Source of the DNA: Amaranthus tricolor
Lineage: Eukaryota; Streptophyta; Magnoliopsida; Caryophyllales; Amaranthaceae
Length of the DNA stretch: 64,000 nt
Assembly: GCF_026212465.1 (NCBI RefSeq)
Contig: NC_080063.1
Span: 7,241,202 to 7,305,201 of the forward strand
Reading direction: 5' to 3'
Positions 37,109 through 49,361 of the stretch are shown here, in pieces. A program made the position numbers and the translations under genes. Below the pieces are notes generated by a model, which was given only the letters and a program-made list of their open reading frames with translations, did not search any database and was not told where the DNA came from. The stretch's first letter is position 1, and each line of letters begins with the position of its first letter.

Positions 37109-40100
37109 GGACTTTGAAAACTTAGGAGACAATGTAGATTACTCTGGTAGATTTGTTACGGATAGGGAATTTGATTCTATAGATGAATTACATAGTTGGG
37201 CCGATGAGATAGCAATAACAATTGGTTTTCAATTTACACGTGCTTCTTATAAACAAAAAGGACGTTTCTAGAGTTAGTTTGTATTTAAGATGTCACCGCA
37301 ATGGTAATATTAGGGGTGATTTGCATAACCTAGATAATGCTGCCCGACCTGGTTCTAAAAGTAGAACTTGTCGGTGTAAATTTATGATTGTAGCAAGTAG
37401 TCGTAAACCAGGAGAAAGACCTTGGACGGTGAGGGTGTGTCCTGGGGCAAAAGGTAGACATAACCACTGATTTTTAGTGTACAGAGAAGGTCATGTAAGG
37501 GCAAATAGGATGAATGTAGATATTCGAGAGCACATACGACAACTTAGTGCAACCGACATGCAAACTGCCTTTATCATGACTTCAATTAGAGAAAATTTTC
37601 CTGGATTTTTTACTAGTATGAATCAGATTTATAATGCTAGGCAATCAATAAGGAGAGAAGAGATGGAGGGTAGGACTCCCCTTCAACACTGTCTTTATAT
37701 GGCCACAGAGCTTAATTACGTGGTCTGGACAGACTTGGATAGTGAAGGGGAATTGAGCAGATTATTAGTTGCAAATCCTACCTCTATCCAAATGATACGT
37801 ACGTGGCCGTATGTTATGTTGATAGATACAACGTACAAAACAAACAAAAACAAGTGGCTACTGTGTGAAGTAATAGGAATGACGCCAACCAATCACAACT
37901 TCTTGGTTGCGTTCTGTTTGATGCGAGATGAGGTGGCTGTGTCATATTCGTGGGTGTTACAGGGATTGAGAGATATTTTAGGCACAGCTCTGACTCCTAG
38001 CGTAATTGTCACTGATCGAGATGAGGGTTTATCTGCAGCTATTCGTGATGTCTTCCTCGGTAAAAAAGTTTTGTTGATTAATTATTGTCGTTCTCTTTAT
38101 TGAATATGTCTTAATTACGTTCAATGTTGTGTTTAATGTAGATGTGCGGCATTTATTATGCATTTGGCATATTGCAAACGACGTTGAGAACATGGTGGAC
38201 AAGTTGTGTGACGGGAAAAGAAATCAACAAGGCCAAGTATTCAGGAAAAATAGATGGAACCCCTTGATTGAAAGTTCTATAATCGACGAATTTGAACAGA
38301 GATGGCAATCGATCGTGACTACCTGGTCGGTTAGGAACAAAAAGGTCGTTCGATATTTGGCTGGAACATGGATTCCACTTAGAGAGAAATTTATACGTGC
38401 GTGGACGAATGACTGTTTACACATGGGTAACCAGACTACCAGCAGAGTTGAAAGCCAACACTCGTCTTTCAAGTATTATCTTGGCAGCAGTAATAGCTCA
38501 TTTGATACCCTGTTTAAAAGGGCACACGCACAGATAACAAACCAGCAAGCTAAGGTCCGACAAGCGCTACAGGAATCCATGAATTCTGTTTCAAGGTCGT
38601 TGCGACATCATTTCTTTAGAACTTTATATCGCCAAGTATATTTTTTTGCCTTGGAGCAGATGCGGCTTGAGCATAACCGTATGTTTGATTTGGGTAATTA
38701 TGTACTTAACAAATGCGGTTGTGTACTTCAACACACCCATGGATTGCCGTGTGCTTCTTATTTATATATGTCGATCGGTTCACAAGGTGCTTTGTATGTG
38801 GATGACATTCATCCATTCTGGAGTACTTTGAAGTACACAGAGGTAGGAGATGACACCAACGAAGGAGTACGACACGCAAACGCCGATGACAAAGAGTACT
38901 TTCAATTGTTGTGTAACAACCCGACTTACCGTTGACTGGGTAAACAGGGTCATCACTAGGTTCGTTTCCCAAGGAAACTGAAATCACACTTCCAAAACTC
39001 AAGCAAAGGGGTCACAAGCTCTTCAACGTGACTAACTCAGCTAAATCCCAAAGCCATCATCTAACTATTACACAAGATAATCAAACAATTCTCTACAAGT
39101 CCGATATAACAAGCACAGCCAAAACAAATTTACATTTATCCAAAATTCCTGATACAAATTTATAATTCCTTAGTACTCAGCTCAATTAACATCCTTGGAA
39201 ACTCTAATCACCTCCGCTAATCCATTATTCCCGACTGGTTCCGATCTGTAGACAAGCTAAAAGATGGAAACAACAGGGAATCAGATTAAACTGAATGAGA
39301 AGTAACAATCCAAAACAACAAAACACAGTAAATTCAAATTATAGGTTTAAAAGCAACATCAGTTCCCTAGATCTATGTGCGCACAGGGAGTCTAGTTGAG
39401 AGAACATCCATAGCTCTAAGGCTATGTCACTCTCGGGTGAAGCTAGTCAATCTCTCAATGACAATTCGCTTCAAAAACAGGGAGTAAGGAACCATGTTCC
39501 TCAACTCCGTCAATGACCAGCTCGCAAGCCCGATCCATTGACCATATCAATATCAGCATAATCATTCATAAACATTTATCACATTCATATAAATTTCACA
39601 AACTTTAAATAAACATTTTACAAATGGTAGCCTGGTCAGACCCCTCTTTAAGGGACTGTTACTACTCACCAACAAGACGCTTCAAAGAGCCGCGATCGAT
39701 TCGCGGCTAACAGCTAGAATGGTTCCTTGATGACGTCGCCTCCTGTAGCATAACAAACATAACATCACAACAAAGCGTTCGATACCACAAACTAGGTTCA
39801 AATAGCTCATTGCATCTCCTCCTAAGACCGCATCTTAGTTCCATCTTCTATTCTAATAATTCTAATTTCAAAGATTGCGCAAGTTCTAATTCTAACCCCA
39901 ACATATATAAAAATATAACCTTGTTTAAGACTAGCTTATAACCTTGTAACGATCATGCGTCTCCACAACTCTCTTTATATTTCCAATTCAAACACTTCTA
40001 GTTCATTTAACTCAATCCAAGAAACTAAACAAGATTAACCAGCTATCCTAAAAGAAGAACACAACTAATTTATCCATTCAACTAATAACTTCCACACGAA

Positions 40101-42958
40101 CCCTGATACTTTCAAGAATAACCAATCATATAAAATCAAGGGTTATATCCAACACTTACAATTACCCAACTATTAAATAAATAGCTACAACAAAGAACTA
40201 TCCACCACTAGCAAATTCACATGAATCAACTAACATTTAAGAACATCAAGTTTCCATAAACTTTCCACATTCAATATCCTATCGATATTCTAATCTTCGT
40301 AAATTCATACTAATTAATAATTCCACAATTAAGTTCTTATCACCACTTTGACCCATAATTATCATTAACAACATTCAAATCCAAATCCTCACCACTACCT
40401 ATACACCATCAAGACACTACGAATCCATTCCCACAAATTGTTTCACAAGTATCTAGTATTACATCTAAGAGTGTATTAATCTATTCAATTATTCACCATT
40501 ATCATAACTTGTCAAAACTCTTAGTTCCTAACAATAATTCAGCAGCTAAATATACATATCCAACAGCTAGTCTCAATCAACAAAACTCATCTAATTAGAA
40601 ATCCCGTAATGGTTTTAGGACACCTCTTACTAAAACAGGCTAACTCACTCATACGGAAACCAATTGAGACGATTTAAGTGGCTACGCGACCATTAATCAG
40701 AGCTCTACTATTCTTATTAAGACACAAAAACCCAGAAACAATTAGAACGATCCCAAAATAGCCAAAACAGAAGGTTCGTTATGGATTTCCAAGACAGCCT
40801 GCTAGTATTTCACTATTTTGAACATAACTCTCTCATATAAGCTCATTTTGGAGCGATTCAAGTGTCCACGTGATCGCGACTCGAAGCTCTACAAATCTCA
40901 TGAAGACACTAAAATCCCAAAACGACTCTAACTATTTCAAAAACAGCAACACAATTCGGACAGAACAAAACGGAACCTCATAGTCGATCTTTATGACAGT
41001 CTACTAGTATTTTGGACATAACTTCCTCATACGAACTCATCTCGGGGTGATTCAAGTACCCACACGACCGCGACTCAAAGTTCTATAAATCTTAAGAAGA
41101 CATAAGAACCCAAAAACAATCAGAACCATCCCCAAAACAGCCAAAACAGAAAGTTCAGTTTATGAACTGAAATTTCAGAATCCCAAATACTCAATTTGAT
41201 ACTAGAACTCAAATAACCCAAATAACCAATTCTAATCAACACTAAAACAACTCAATTACTAATTGAATCCATATACTCATTTGATGCTTAAATTTGATTT
41301 AAAAACCCCAAATTAATTTACAAAACTCTAACATTTAAATTTGAAAACAAAACAACAAAAGAGGGAAAAGAGGTTACCAACAATAAAGGGAGGAGGAGAA
41401 GTGATTGCTGTTAGTGGTGGAACTCGTGGCTGGGCTTGGTTGTGCCGCCGCTGTAGTTGAGGGGAGTGGGACATGAGAGAAGAGGGAAGAGAGGGATTGA
41501 GAGTTTGAAGGTAAAAGATGATGAGGATGAAGAAAGAAATGGGGAAGGGTATGTCGGTTTATAATAGACGATTTATGAAATAAGTAATATTTCGTAATTG
41601 GTAGTATGAATAAGGATTGCATTTAGGAATATTTTTTTTTTCAATACTTAATTTAAATTTATTATTTTTTTTTATAAATATAAGATAGTAATCAATTAAT
41701 AAAATATAATCAAAATACACTTTTATTGAAGTACTCTTTATACGAATTTTATATATTAAATAAAATAAACCTCTTTCTTGAAAATGTTAACAAATCAAAT
41801 ACTTGAGTCCATATTATCAAAATAATAATATTATTACTCGAATTAACTTACTTAATAACCCCAATCAGCTTAATAAACTTATAATCAAGCTTTATTAAAT
41901 GTAGTCTATTTCACGTTGGTCAATGAAGTCTTAAAATCTGATCTCGCAGTTGTACGACAATTGTCTCAGGTACTTGAAGATGAATTACATCCCGATGGAG
42001 CCGATATACCTGAGCCTTACGCAAGTCCACCTAGAAAGGGAAGACCAACCACAAGAAAAACCCTTAGAAGAAATAAAAGCGCATTTGAATATAGTAGATC
42101 ATCTTCTCGTGGTCGAGGGTCTAGATCTTCATCCCACGGGACATCCAGTGGTAGATCCAGTGGTTGGGAAAGACAAGCCTCAGTTGGAATTAAGTTTAGC
42201 TTCAACTTATCCGGTACATGACTTTCCTTTCCGTTATTTAAATTAGTTTGTTACAACTTAATCTTACTAACCTTATTTCAATAATTGAAAATGATCCAGG
42301 ATGTCGTGATTTTTCACTGTTTCCATGGCCTAATCACATCCCGCACATTCTTCCTCCTTACTTGTTTGATTGGATTGATGTCATAGGTGATGGTAACTGT
42401 GGATTTAAAGCTATTGCCGCCACAGAGTTGGGAGGCCAGGAGGCATGGCCTCTTTTAAGACGTGCAATGTCTATGGAAATGCAAATGAACAGAGAGCAAT
42501 ACCTACGTGTGTATCTATCAGAGCAGACATTAGACAATGCTATATTCAGAATTGGTTCACACAACAATGGACCTGCTCCTTATATTCACTGGATGGATGC
42601 ACCGACGGTATTGTACTCTGCAGCAACGTTTCTTAACATTGGCATTGCTTATTATAGTTCTGCTAACGGTAATCCGATGTACAATTGTTTGGTTCTTCCG
42701 TTAAGGAAAGCAGCGAGCATGCATAGTGTAAATAAAGTTATACATATATGTTGGGTGAATAGAAATCATTTTGTTCAACTATTAATGAACGATGATTCAT
42801 CTCCACTGGCACCGGTCCATCAATCATGGAGAGAAGCAGTTGACAATTTTTCCAGACATATAGAAACACATTTTAGTAGCAGGATTTTGCTTTGGAATAG
42901 ACTATACGGGCCACAACCACCACAACGTAATAACACCGCTGAAGATAAATTTAGATAG
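37109..42958 (+). pseudogene. MULE transposase fused to OTU cysteine protease (inactivated)
   Basis: Exon parts 37109-38059, 38142-38911, 41919-42213 and 42300-42958; 38060-38141 and 42214-42299 are GT-AG introns, and 38912-41913 is an inserted element. From the N-terminus: a FAR1/WRKY-GCM1-like zinc region (LYLRC, CRCKF, GRHNH); the MULE domain with DDE residues in VMLIDTTYKTN, VIVTDRDEGLSAAI and SRVESQHSSFK; a SWIM-like zinc motif CGCVLQHTHGLPC; a basic Ser/Arg linker; and an OTU domain with GDGNCGFKAIAATELGG (Asp, Cys) and NRNHFVQLL (His). MULE transposases excise and insert Mutator-like elements; OTU proteases cleave ubiquitin chains. Breaks: +1 frameshift near 37255 in an A run; TGA at 37468-37470 just after GRHNH, probably CGA to TGA; and the insertion. 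The start lies upstream; a possible first exon with ATGGCTAACG at 36312 was not proved. Confidence 0.9.
38912..41913 (-). mobile_element. LTR-type insertion (3.0 kb) in the MULE-OTU gene
   Basis: The transposase reading frame stops at TTTCAATTGTTG and resumes at GTCAATGAAGTC 3.0 kb later, so the insertion limits are precise. On the + strand it starts TGTAACAACCCG and ends TATTTCA. The flanks are TGTTG and CGTTG, a 5-bp duplication with one C/T difference. On the minus strand it ends CGGGTTGTTACA, like the long LTR at 54981-58184. It has no coding region or primer-binding site, so a solo LTR of a Ty3/gypsy element is the simplest reading. The 5' end (TGAAATAGAC) does not mirror the 3' end. Confidence 0.6.
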
Positions 42959-43104
42959 TCCATAATGTAACACAATGTGTAAATTAATATTTAGTTTAAC
43001 TGTAAAAATGTAGATGGGATTCAATTTGTAGATAGTCCATAGTTATACTATTGTGTGCATCAATATTTAGTTTAACTACACATGTAGATGTGATTCAATT
43101 TGTA
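42957..43104. repeat. Two ~76-bp tandem units between the convergent genes
   Basis: AGTCCATAATGTAACACAAT and its diverged copy AGTCCATAGTTATACTATTG each lead into AATATTTAGTTTAACT and GATTCAATTTGTAGAT. Three AAAGCATTGATGTAAA-like units follow to 43220. The stretch lies between the OTU and PMD stop codons, in the shared 3' region. Confidence 0.6.
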
Positions 43105-43264
43105 GATGGAATTCAACATGTATAGTAATTATGTAAATTAATAAAAGCATTGATGTAAACATGAATTAAATATAATGTAAAAAGCATTGATGTAAATAAA
43201 TAAAAGCATTAATGTAAATTAGTTTAACTACAGTCTATGAAGGGCCATGCCCCTTAAAAGCTTG

Positions 43265-45357
43265 TCATTCGACAAATAAATCTTTAACATCACCAAGGTA
43301 TACATCTAAAGCATGTCTTTCCCGGGGGGTCATTTCCGCAACAGGAGGCAATCTCACAAATGGAGCGACTCGACTCGGCCATTCATTTAGAAACTGTAAA
43401 AAAAATAGGAAAAAGGGTGTGAACAAGATATTAAACAGCATCTAAATAACACAAAGACATAATAGAAAACAAATAAACTTAAAAAACTTACGTATTCGGA
43501 TCTACTTTCAGCTGGCCAAAATCGGCACTCGGTCTTTCGCCGGGGAGGACGTACGGGTGGGAGCACACTCTGAACCAGTCAATGTAACTAGGATCAGCCT
43601 ATGATGGAACAGATGCCCGACGAAGTGCTTGATCACCAAGGCGGGCACTATAGGGGAACCTATTCCATGCCTCCGTGTACATAGGCGGAGAAGCAAAGGT
43701 CACGGAATAGGTTCCGTGTGCCGGTCGTACAGCCTGGGCTGGTCTCATAGGAGGAGGAGGGGGGGGGGGGGGGGGGGGGGAATAGCCTGCACAAAGACGA
43801 CCTGTCGCACTGTCCTCTCCGGCAAATACACCTCGACGATATCAAAGCAAGTAATACCCCCGATGTAGGTGGTGCGTGGGTGCTCATTTAGCAATGCCCT
43901 TGGAGAAGTCATGTACGGAGTCCATTCCACCTGCATACAAGCCAAGTTAACATATAAAAATAATCTAAAATTAAAATAACATGAATAACAAAGTGTGATG
44001 TGATGTACAATACCTGAGTCTCCGTCATGCAGTCCAGTATACTCCTGCAGTCCCTCAGCCTGTTGATCTCACAACCTGGCTTGGGCATGGACCACATCTC
44101 CGCCCTAGTCTTATTAGGCATATCTGCTTGGCGAGGATAAGGGCGAAAGGCGGAAAAGTACTCATAAATCCATGTCTGGAGCAATGTGAGGCAACCAGCA
44201 ATGGTCTTGCAACCAGCCCTAGATGCCATCCAGTTGGCGATACATGTAGGCCAGCGTCACCACACCCCAGGCGATCTCATCCTGATCGACGTTGACGGTA
44301 AGTATCGGGTGAGGTCGCATGCCGGTTCTGGTCTTATCCGCCAGCAGGGTAGAGCCGACAATAGCCATGTAGTAGGCTGTCGACTGGGTCTCCATAGCCT
44401 GGGACCGATGGCACAACTGCATAACTTCAGCAACGTTGATGCAACCTGCCTTGAATATCCCTTTCCGTCGTAGCTCGGCTATGGGCTCCCCGAACAGACT
44501 AGCAACAGCGAGCTTCCACTCCCCCTCAGCAAGTTCAGCCGGTAGTGAACCTTCAATACTTATGCGCAATATGCGTTGCACGTCGTGCAACATAATCGTC
44601 ATCTCCCCCAATGGCATGTGGAAGGTGTTCGTATCCGGCTGCCACCTCTCCACGAAGGCTGATATCAAACTACAGTCGATGTGCTGGTGCATAATGTACG
44701 GTAGCTGGCCGAGAGGAGTGGCAGGTAGAATATCGTAAAGCGCATCGGTCATATCCCGCAGTCTGATGATCGCCTTCAACGACTTCTTTCTACTACGGCA
44801 CTCCAGAATTGGAGGCGTACGCTCAAAGCCGTCAAAAATAACTTTAGCTATGTGCCCGCAATAGCTAGGTATCAGGCGCGTATCTGTGGGCCCCCCGGGC
44901 TGGGGGGATGTGACCAACCAGTCCGTTCCAGCGGATTGTGAGCGCCTGCTCCCCCGTGGCGGCTCATTATCAACGTAACTATGTCCGGCGCGCTCAGATG
45001 CGCCTGAAGAACTAGGGTCAACACGTGCGAATTTCCCGTTGGGCCTTGGACAACAGTCCAGTCCACTGGACGAAGAACAGCACCTTGGTACTCAACATCA
45101 TTAGCATCATCATTATCACTAGAAACCCCCCAACTACTTTGGAGGCTGCTAGCCTGATCATCAAAACGAGTACGCACTTGCTGCAGCGTACTTGACTGTT
45201 GGGCCTCATTGTGTCTGGCAGCCTCTTCCTGCCCAGCCCTCCTAGCAGAACCCATTACCCCCCTCTCATGATGGTCTCCTCTGAGCAGGGTAGGCCTAGA
45301 ACTATTCCCGCTCAACAAGTTTCTAAAAAACCCTTTCCTTTTCCGTGAGTCAGCCAT
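43265..45357 (-). pseudogene. Plant mobile domain (PMD, MAIN/PP7L-related) protein, inactivated
   Basis: Exons on the minus strand: 45357-44014, 43930-about 43492, and about 43395-43265. Readable parts are MADSRKRKGFFRNLL at the start; GGPTDTRLIPSYCGHIAK; SAFVERWQPDTNTFHMPLGE; WGVVTLAYMYRQL; AGCKTIAGCLTLLQTWIYEYF; then YIGGITCFDIVEVYLPERTV, ADPSYIDWFRVCSHPYVLPG and FLNEWPSRVAPFVRLPPV. These are hallmarks of the plant mobile domain, known from MAIN/MAIL1 and from transposons. Defects: a frameshift about 44925 in C-rich sequence, another about 44227 before SRAGCKTIAG, a TAG in place of CAG before ADPSYIDW, and a 22-base C run (sense strand) enlarging a Pro tract. The junction to the last exon does not keep frame. 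It converges on the OTU gene and probably belongs to the same element. Confidence 0.85.
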
Positions 45358-45545
45358 TGACTACAATTTTTGATAATTTAATTAACTATTATTAATAAAT
45401 AAAAATAATCAAACGTTACGTTAAATTAACCACATGAACAAAAGACAATAATTAATTAACATATTAAACTACTCATTATCAACATATATAAATTAGCAAC
45501 AACAATATTTAACTAATCATTATCAACAAATATAATCTAACAAAA

Positions 45546-45547
<2 letters not shown>

Positions 45548-45598
<51 letters not shown>

Positions 45599-45600
45599 GT
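45548..45600. repeat. (TTA)n microsatellite
   Basis: About 17 TTA units 5' of the PMD gene. Degenerate AAT-rich sequence continues to 45800. Confidence 0.85.
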
Positions 45601-45820
45601 AATTAATTTTCTAAATTAACAATAATCATAATAATAATAATATTAACAAAAATAATAACAACAATAATAATAATCATAACAATAATAACAAAAACAATAA
45701 TAATAATCATAACACTAATAACAAAAACAATATTTAAAAATAAAATTAAAGAAAAATTTACTAACAACAACAACATCACCAACAAAAATAATAAAAATAA
45801 TATTTAAAAGAATAAAAAAA

Positions 45821-45823
<3 letters not shown>

Positions 45824-45874
<51 letters not shown>

Positions 45875-45878
45875 TCAC

Positions 45879-45946
<68 letters not shown>

Positions 45947-45950
45947 TAAT
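45824..45950. repeat. (AAT)n microsatellite
   Basis: Long AAT array with two AAC/CAC interruptions, between the PMD 5' region and the GTCGCAC segment. It mirrors the array on the left side of the element. Confidence 0.9.
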
Positions 45951-46064
45951 ATAAATAAAATTAATAATAATTATTTTAAAAAAAAGGAAAAAAAAAAGGG
46001 TGAGTCACACGAAATCCGCGACTTGACCGCGGGTCAGTCGCACGAAATCAGTCGCACGTTTTTA

Positions 46065-46410
46065 CTTAACAATTATATACTTTCGATTGGCTCCAAATCC
46101 ATCCGAATGGAGGGAGTAAATAGGACAAATTGATTAAATAGAAGAAAGTTAGAATATTAATATCCCATCTAGCATGCAAATGACTCAATTTGAAAATAGT
46201 AAAAAATTATGGTCCACTTTAGTAAGATGGGATTATGCTTCTACAAAATTATGCTCCACTTGTTATTACTCAATTATTGAAATTATTGAAATTATTGAAA
46301 TAGCAGAAGCAATACGTAGAAGCTAACACCAGCCATTTTCCTTTACTGTCTTTCTCTTTGCCAAAACACACTATTCACTTCTTTTTCTCTGTATCTTCAA
46401 AACCCTAATA
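46065..46410. promoter_or_regulatory. Upstream region of NLR 1
   Basis: 346 bp between the decayed MULE and the NLR start codon. It includes a Stowaway-like scar (CCGAATGGAGGGAGTA at 46099), three AATTATTGAAATT-like repeats near 46270-46305 and a leader ending TCAAAACCCTAATA before the ATG. No TATA box could be chosen with confidence. Confidence 0.4.
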
Positions 46411-49359
46411 ATGGATGTTGGAACAGTCATGTCTGCTGTTCAAACTCTGTTAGCAGCACTTCAATGCTCTCAGCTTAGAGATTTTTGCTCCAGCTTTGAC
46501 TGCAAACCCAAACTCGAACAACTCGAAAAAACCGTTAAAAGAATCCAAGCTGTGCTCATTGATGCTGAGCTTAAGCAAGCTCTGTCCCACCAAGAGCAGC
46601 TGTACATTGAAGAGCTTAAGGAAGCTGTTTTTGAAGCTGATGATCTGTTTGATGAGTTTGTCACTCTTGCTGCTCAGAAGAAGCTCAATACTCGTATCAA
46701 GGACCGTTTCTTCGCCCTCTTCACCAAGTTAGCTGATGATTTCTCTGTTTCTAAAAAGATCGACAAGATCAGAAAGAAGTTAGATGATATCGCTGATAAT
46801 AGCAAGTTCAAGTTGAAGATTGATCTGAAGCCTGCTAATAGTAGAAGCCGAGAGACCTGTTCTTATATGAAAGAAGTTATCATTGGAAGAGACCAAGATC
46901 TGGAGACCATCAAGGGTATGTTGCCCAACTCTGATGATGTTCAACAGGATGTTTTTTTCATTAGTATTGTGGGGATTGGAGGGTTGGGCAAAACTGCTCT
47001 TGCTCGACTTTTGTTCAATGATCCAACAGTGGCAACATCATTTCCATTGAGGTTGTGGGCTTGTGTTGCCGATCAAGACCAAAATCAATTTGAGGTGAGA
47101 GACATTCTTGGTACGATTCTTGAATCTGGTGGACTACAGAAGCAGAACCAAGGTGACACACTCGAATTGATGCAACGAAAATTGCGAGACATATTTGGTG
47201 GACAGAGATATTTGCTTGTTTTGGATGATGTGTGGACAGAGGATCGTGAACAATGGCTTGGCTTGCTAGGATCCTTTACCGGAGGTGGAAGAGGAAGCTG
47301 TATTGTGGTAACCACTCGTTCAATGAAGACGGCAAAAATCATAGGAAATGGGCAAATGCACCAGCTACAAGGCTTGTCAATGGAAAACTCATTGCGTTTG
47401 TTTAAATGGGCAGCTTTTGGATCGGAAGAGTCAAGTCCTCCTCAAAAGCTGGTTGAGATTGGTGAAGAAATTGTTAAGAGATGCGCTCACGTTCCTCTTG
47501 CCATAAGAGTGTTGGGAGGCCTTCTCTATGGCCAAGATGAAAGTCAGTGGCTATCTTTGCGTGAGTTGGGATTGGAAAAAATTATAGAAAGTGACAATAG
47601 CATCAAACCGATATTAAAGCTTAGTTACTACCAACTTGAATCTCCATTGAAAAGTTGTTTTGCTTATTGTGCCTTGTTTCCTAAGGATGAAATCCTGTAT
47701 ACATGCAATTTGATTAGCTTATGGATGGCCCAAGGCTACATCACATCAGAAGGTGGAAAAAGCATGGAAGATGTTGCTGTGGATTATGTAAAACTTTTAA
47801 TACAGAGGTGCTTCTTTCAGGATGTAAGGCTATATGGAGATTCTGAAAATATTCGGGAATTCAAGATGCATGATTTGATGCACGACGTTGCTCAAGAAGT
47901 TGTGGGAAAGGAGATCCAGACGACAGTGCATAGCATGGATGGAGATCTTGATAAAAAGATTCGTCATCTTAAAAGAAGCAACTCGACAAATGTTTTCCGC
48001 ACCCAAAAAAGTCAACTGCGTTCTTATGTTGATGTTAGATACCGTATTGAATATAATAATAAGATGGACCAGGTTTGTGCGGCTTCAATGTTTGGTAATT
48101 GGAAATGTTTGAGGGCTTTAGACTTGAGTCGTTCAAGTATTAAAAGTCTGCCAGGTTCAATCGGTAAATTGCTTCATTTAAGGTATCTAGACCTTTCAGA
48201 AAACAATTTTAAAGTGCTTCCTAGGGCGATTACAAATCTATATAATCTTCAGACTTTACAGTTATTTTTTTGCAAACAATTGAAAGAGTTACCAAAAGAT
48301 ATTGACAAGTTAGTTCAGCTTAGGGTGTTGAACATATCTCGTTGTGATGGTTTGACTTATATGCCAAGGGGCATAACCAAGTTAACTGATCTTCGTGAGC
48401 TTGGAATGTTTGTGGTGGGAGGAGAGAGGTGTACAAGTTGGAAGGAGTTGTTGAATGAAATGAAAATCCTGAAACCTCTAAGGAACCTTAGAGGCTCCCT
48501 CCAAATCAGGATCAAATACTCCAACAAAGCTACACGTGTTTATAAGAAAGAGAAAGATTGCGAAAGAGACTGCTTGAGTGACAAGGAACATCTTGAATGT
48601 CTAGATGTTAAATTTAGTGGAGAGGAGGGTGAAGGAAGAGTAAACTACGATGAAGCAGTGATGGATATGCTACGGCCACATTGTAATCTCAAGGAGCTAT
48701 TTGTTGAGGCATATCAAGGTGCAAGTATGGTGGGGTGGGCAATGGAAGAAAACTTGACAACGTCTCTTCCTAATCTTGTTTACTTGGGGCTTTGGAATTG
48801 TCTGAAATTGAGTGACTTAAGATGCTTGGGAAATATATGTCATCTAAAAGTGCTTTTTCTTTGTAACCTAGAAAATTTGGAGTATATAATTGAGAAATAT
48901 ATATCAGGAGGTAGCAACGACACGAGAGCTGTGCATGTGAAGTCAGGCCAACAATTTTTTCCCTCTTTGAGGAGACTTAGAATACAGGATAATCCTAAAT
49001 TGAAAGGATGGGTAGGGGATGCAAATGAGCTCCATGTTAATAGTAACAGTATGTCACCCCTTGTTTTTTCTCAATTGGAAGATCTTTATATTGTAAATTG
49101 CCCAAAGCTTATAGCAGTTTTCCATTTTCCCTTATTGAAATTCCTCTATTTGAGTAGATTTAATAGAAGACTACAAATAATAATTAGAAGGTTGAAGAAT
49201 GAAGAATTAGAGGAAGATAAAGGTAAGGAAACATGTAATCCAAAGTTTTCATCCTCCCCCTATTTTCGTTGTGATAGAATAAGCAATTTAAGGGAAATTG
49301 AAATAGACGACACAACTTGGCTAAATCATGGGCTACACATGGAGGCTTCTGATGTTTAA
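46411..49359 (+). CDS. CC-NB-ARC-LRR disease-resistance protein (NLR 1)
   Basis: Single-exon reading frame of 982 codons. NLRs of this class sense pathogen effectors and trigger cell death and defence. Domains in order: Rx_N coiled coil (about 1-150) with the EDVID-like EADDLFDEF; NB-ARC with P-loop GIGGLGKTALARLL (about 188-201), kinase-2 YLLVLDDVW (267-275), RNBS-B GSCIVVTTRS, a GLPL-position variant HVPLAIRVLGG, RNBS-D SCFAYCALFPKDE and MHD motif FKMHDLMHDVA (485-495); then LRRs from about 560, such as LRALDLSRSSIKSLPGSIGK. It resembles the RGA group of coiled-coil NLRs. The frame ends ASDV at 49359, but the next 430 bp code for further LRRs in another frame, so the product is probably about 140 residues shorter than the ancestral protein. 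A partly deleted paralogue follows at 53729. Confidence 0.93.
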   Translation: MDVGTVMSAVQTLLAALQCSQLRDFCSSFDCKPKLEQLEKTVKRIQAVLIDAELKQALSHQEQLYIEELKEAVFEADDLFDEFVTLAAQKKLNTRIKDRFFALFTKLADDFSVSKKIDKIRKKLDDIADNSKFKLKIDLKPANSRSRETCSYMKEVIIGRDQDLETIKGMLPNSDDVQQDVFFISIVGIGGLGKTALARLLFNDPTVATSFPLRLWACVADQDQNQFEVRDILGTILESGGLQKQNQGDTLELMQRKLRDIFGGQRYLLVLDDVWTEDREQWLGLLGSFTGGGRGSCIVVTTRSMKTAKIIGNGQMHQLQGLSMENSLRLFKWAAFGSEESSPPQKLVEIGEEIVKRCAHVPLAIRVLGGLLYGQDESQWLSLRELGLEKIIESDNSIKPILKLSYYQLESPLKSCFAYCALFPKDEILYTCNLISLWMAQGYITSEGGKSMEDVAVDYVKLLIQRCFFQDVRLYGDSENIREFKMHDLMHDVAQEVVGKEIQTTVHSMDGDLDKKIRHLKRSNSTNVFRTQKSQLRSYVDVRYRIEYNNKMDQVCAASMFGNWKCLRALDLSRSSIKSLPGSIGKLLHLRYLDLSENNFKVLPRAITNLYNLQTLQLFFCKQLKELPKDIDKLVQLRVLNISRCDGLTYMPRGITKLTDLRELGMFVVGGERCTSWKELLNEMKILKPLRNLRGSLQIRIKYSNKATRVYKKEKDCERDCLSDKEHLECLDVKFSGEEGEGRVNYDEAVMDMLRPHCNLKELFVEAYQGASMVGWAMEENLTTSLPNLVYLGLWNCLKLSDLRCLGNICHLKVLFLCNLENLEYIIEKYISGGSNDTRAVHVKSGQQFFPSLRRLRIQDNPKLKGWVGDANELHVNSNSMSPLVFSQLEDLYIVNCPKLIAVFHFPLLKFLYLSRFNRRLQIIIRRLKNEELEEDKGKETCNPKFSSSPYFRCDRISNLREIEIDDTTWLNHGLHMEASDV

Positions 49360-49361
49360 TA

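Noticed and set aside
41374..41622. 82-aa minus-strand ORF
   Set aside because: It lies within the LTR-type insertion, is Ser/Thr/His-rich and has no recognisable domain; leader sequence is more likely than a gene.
46116..46125. AAATAGGACA as target-duplication partner of AAATAAAACA before 36002
   Set aside because: Two mismatches in ten, and no inverted terminus adjoins it; chance similarity in AT-rich DNA is as likely.
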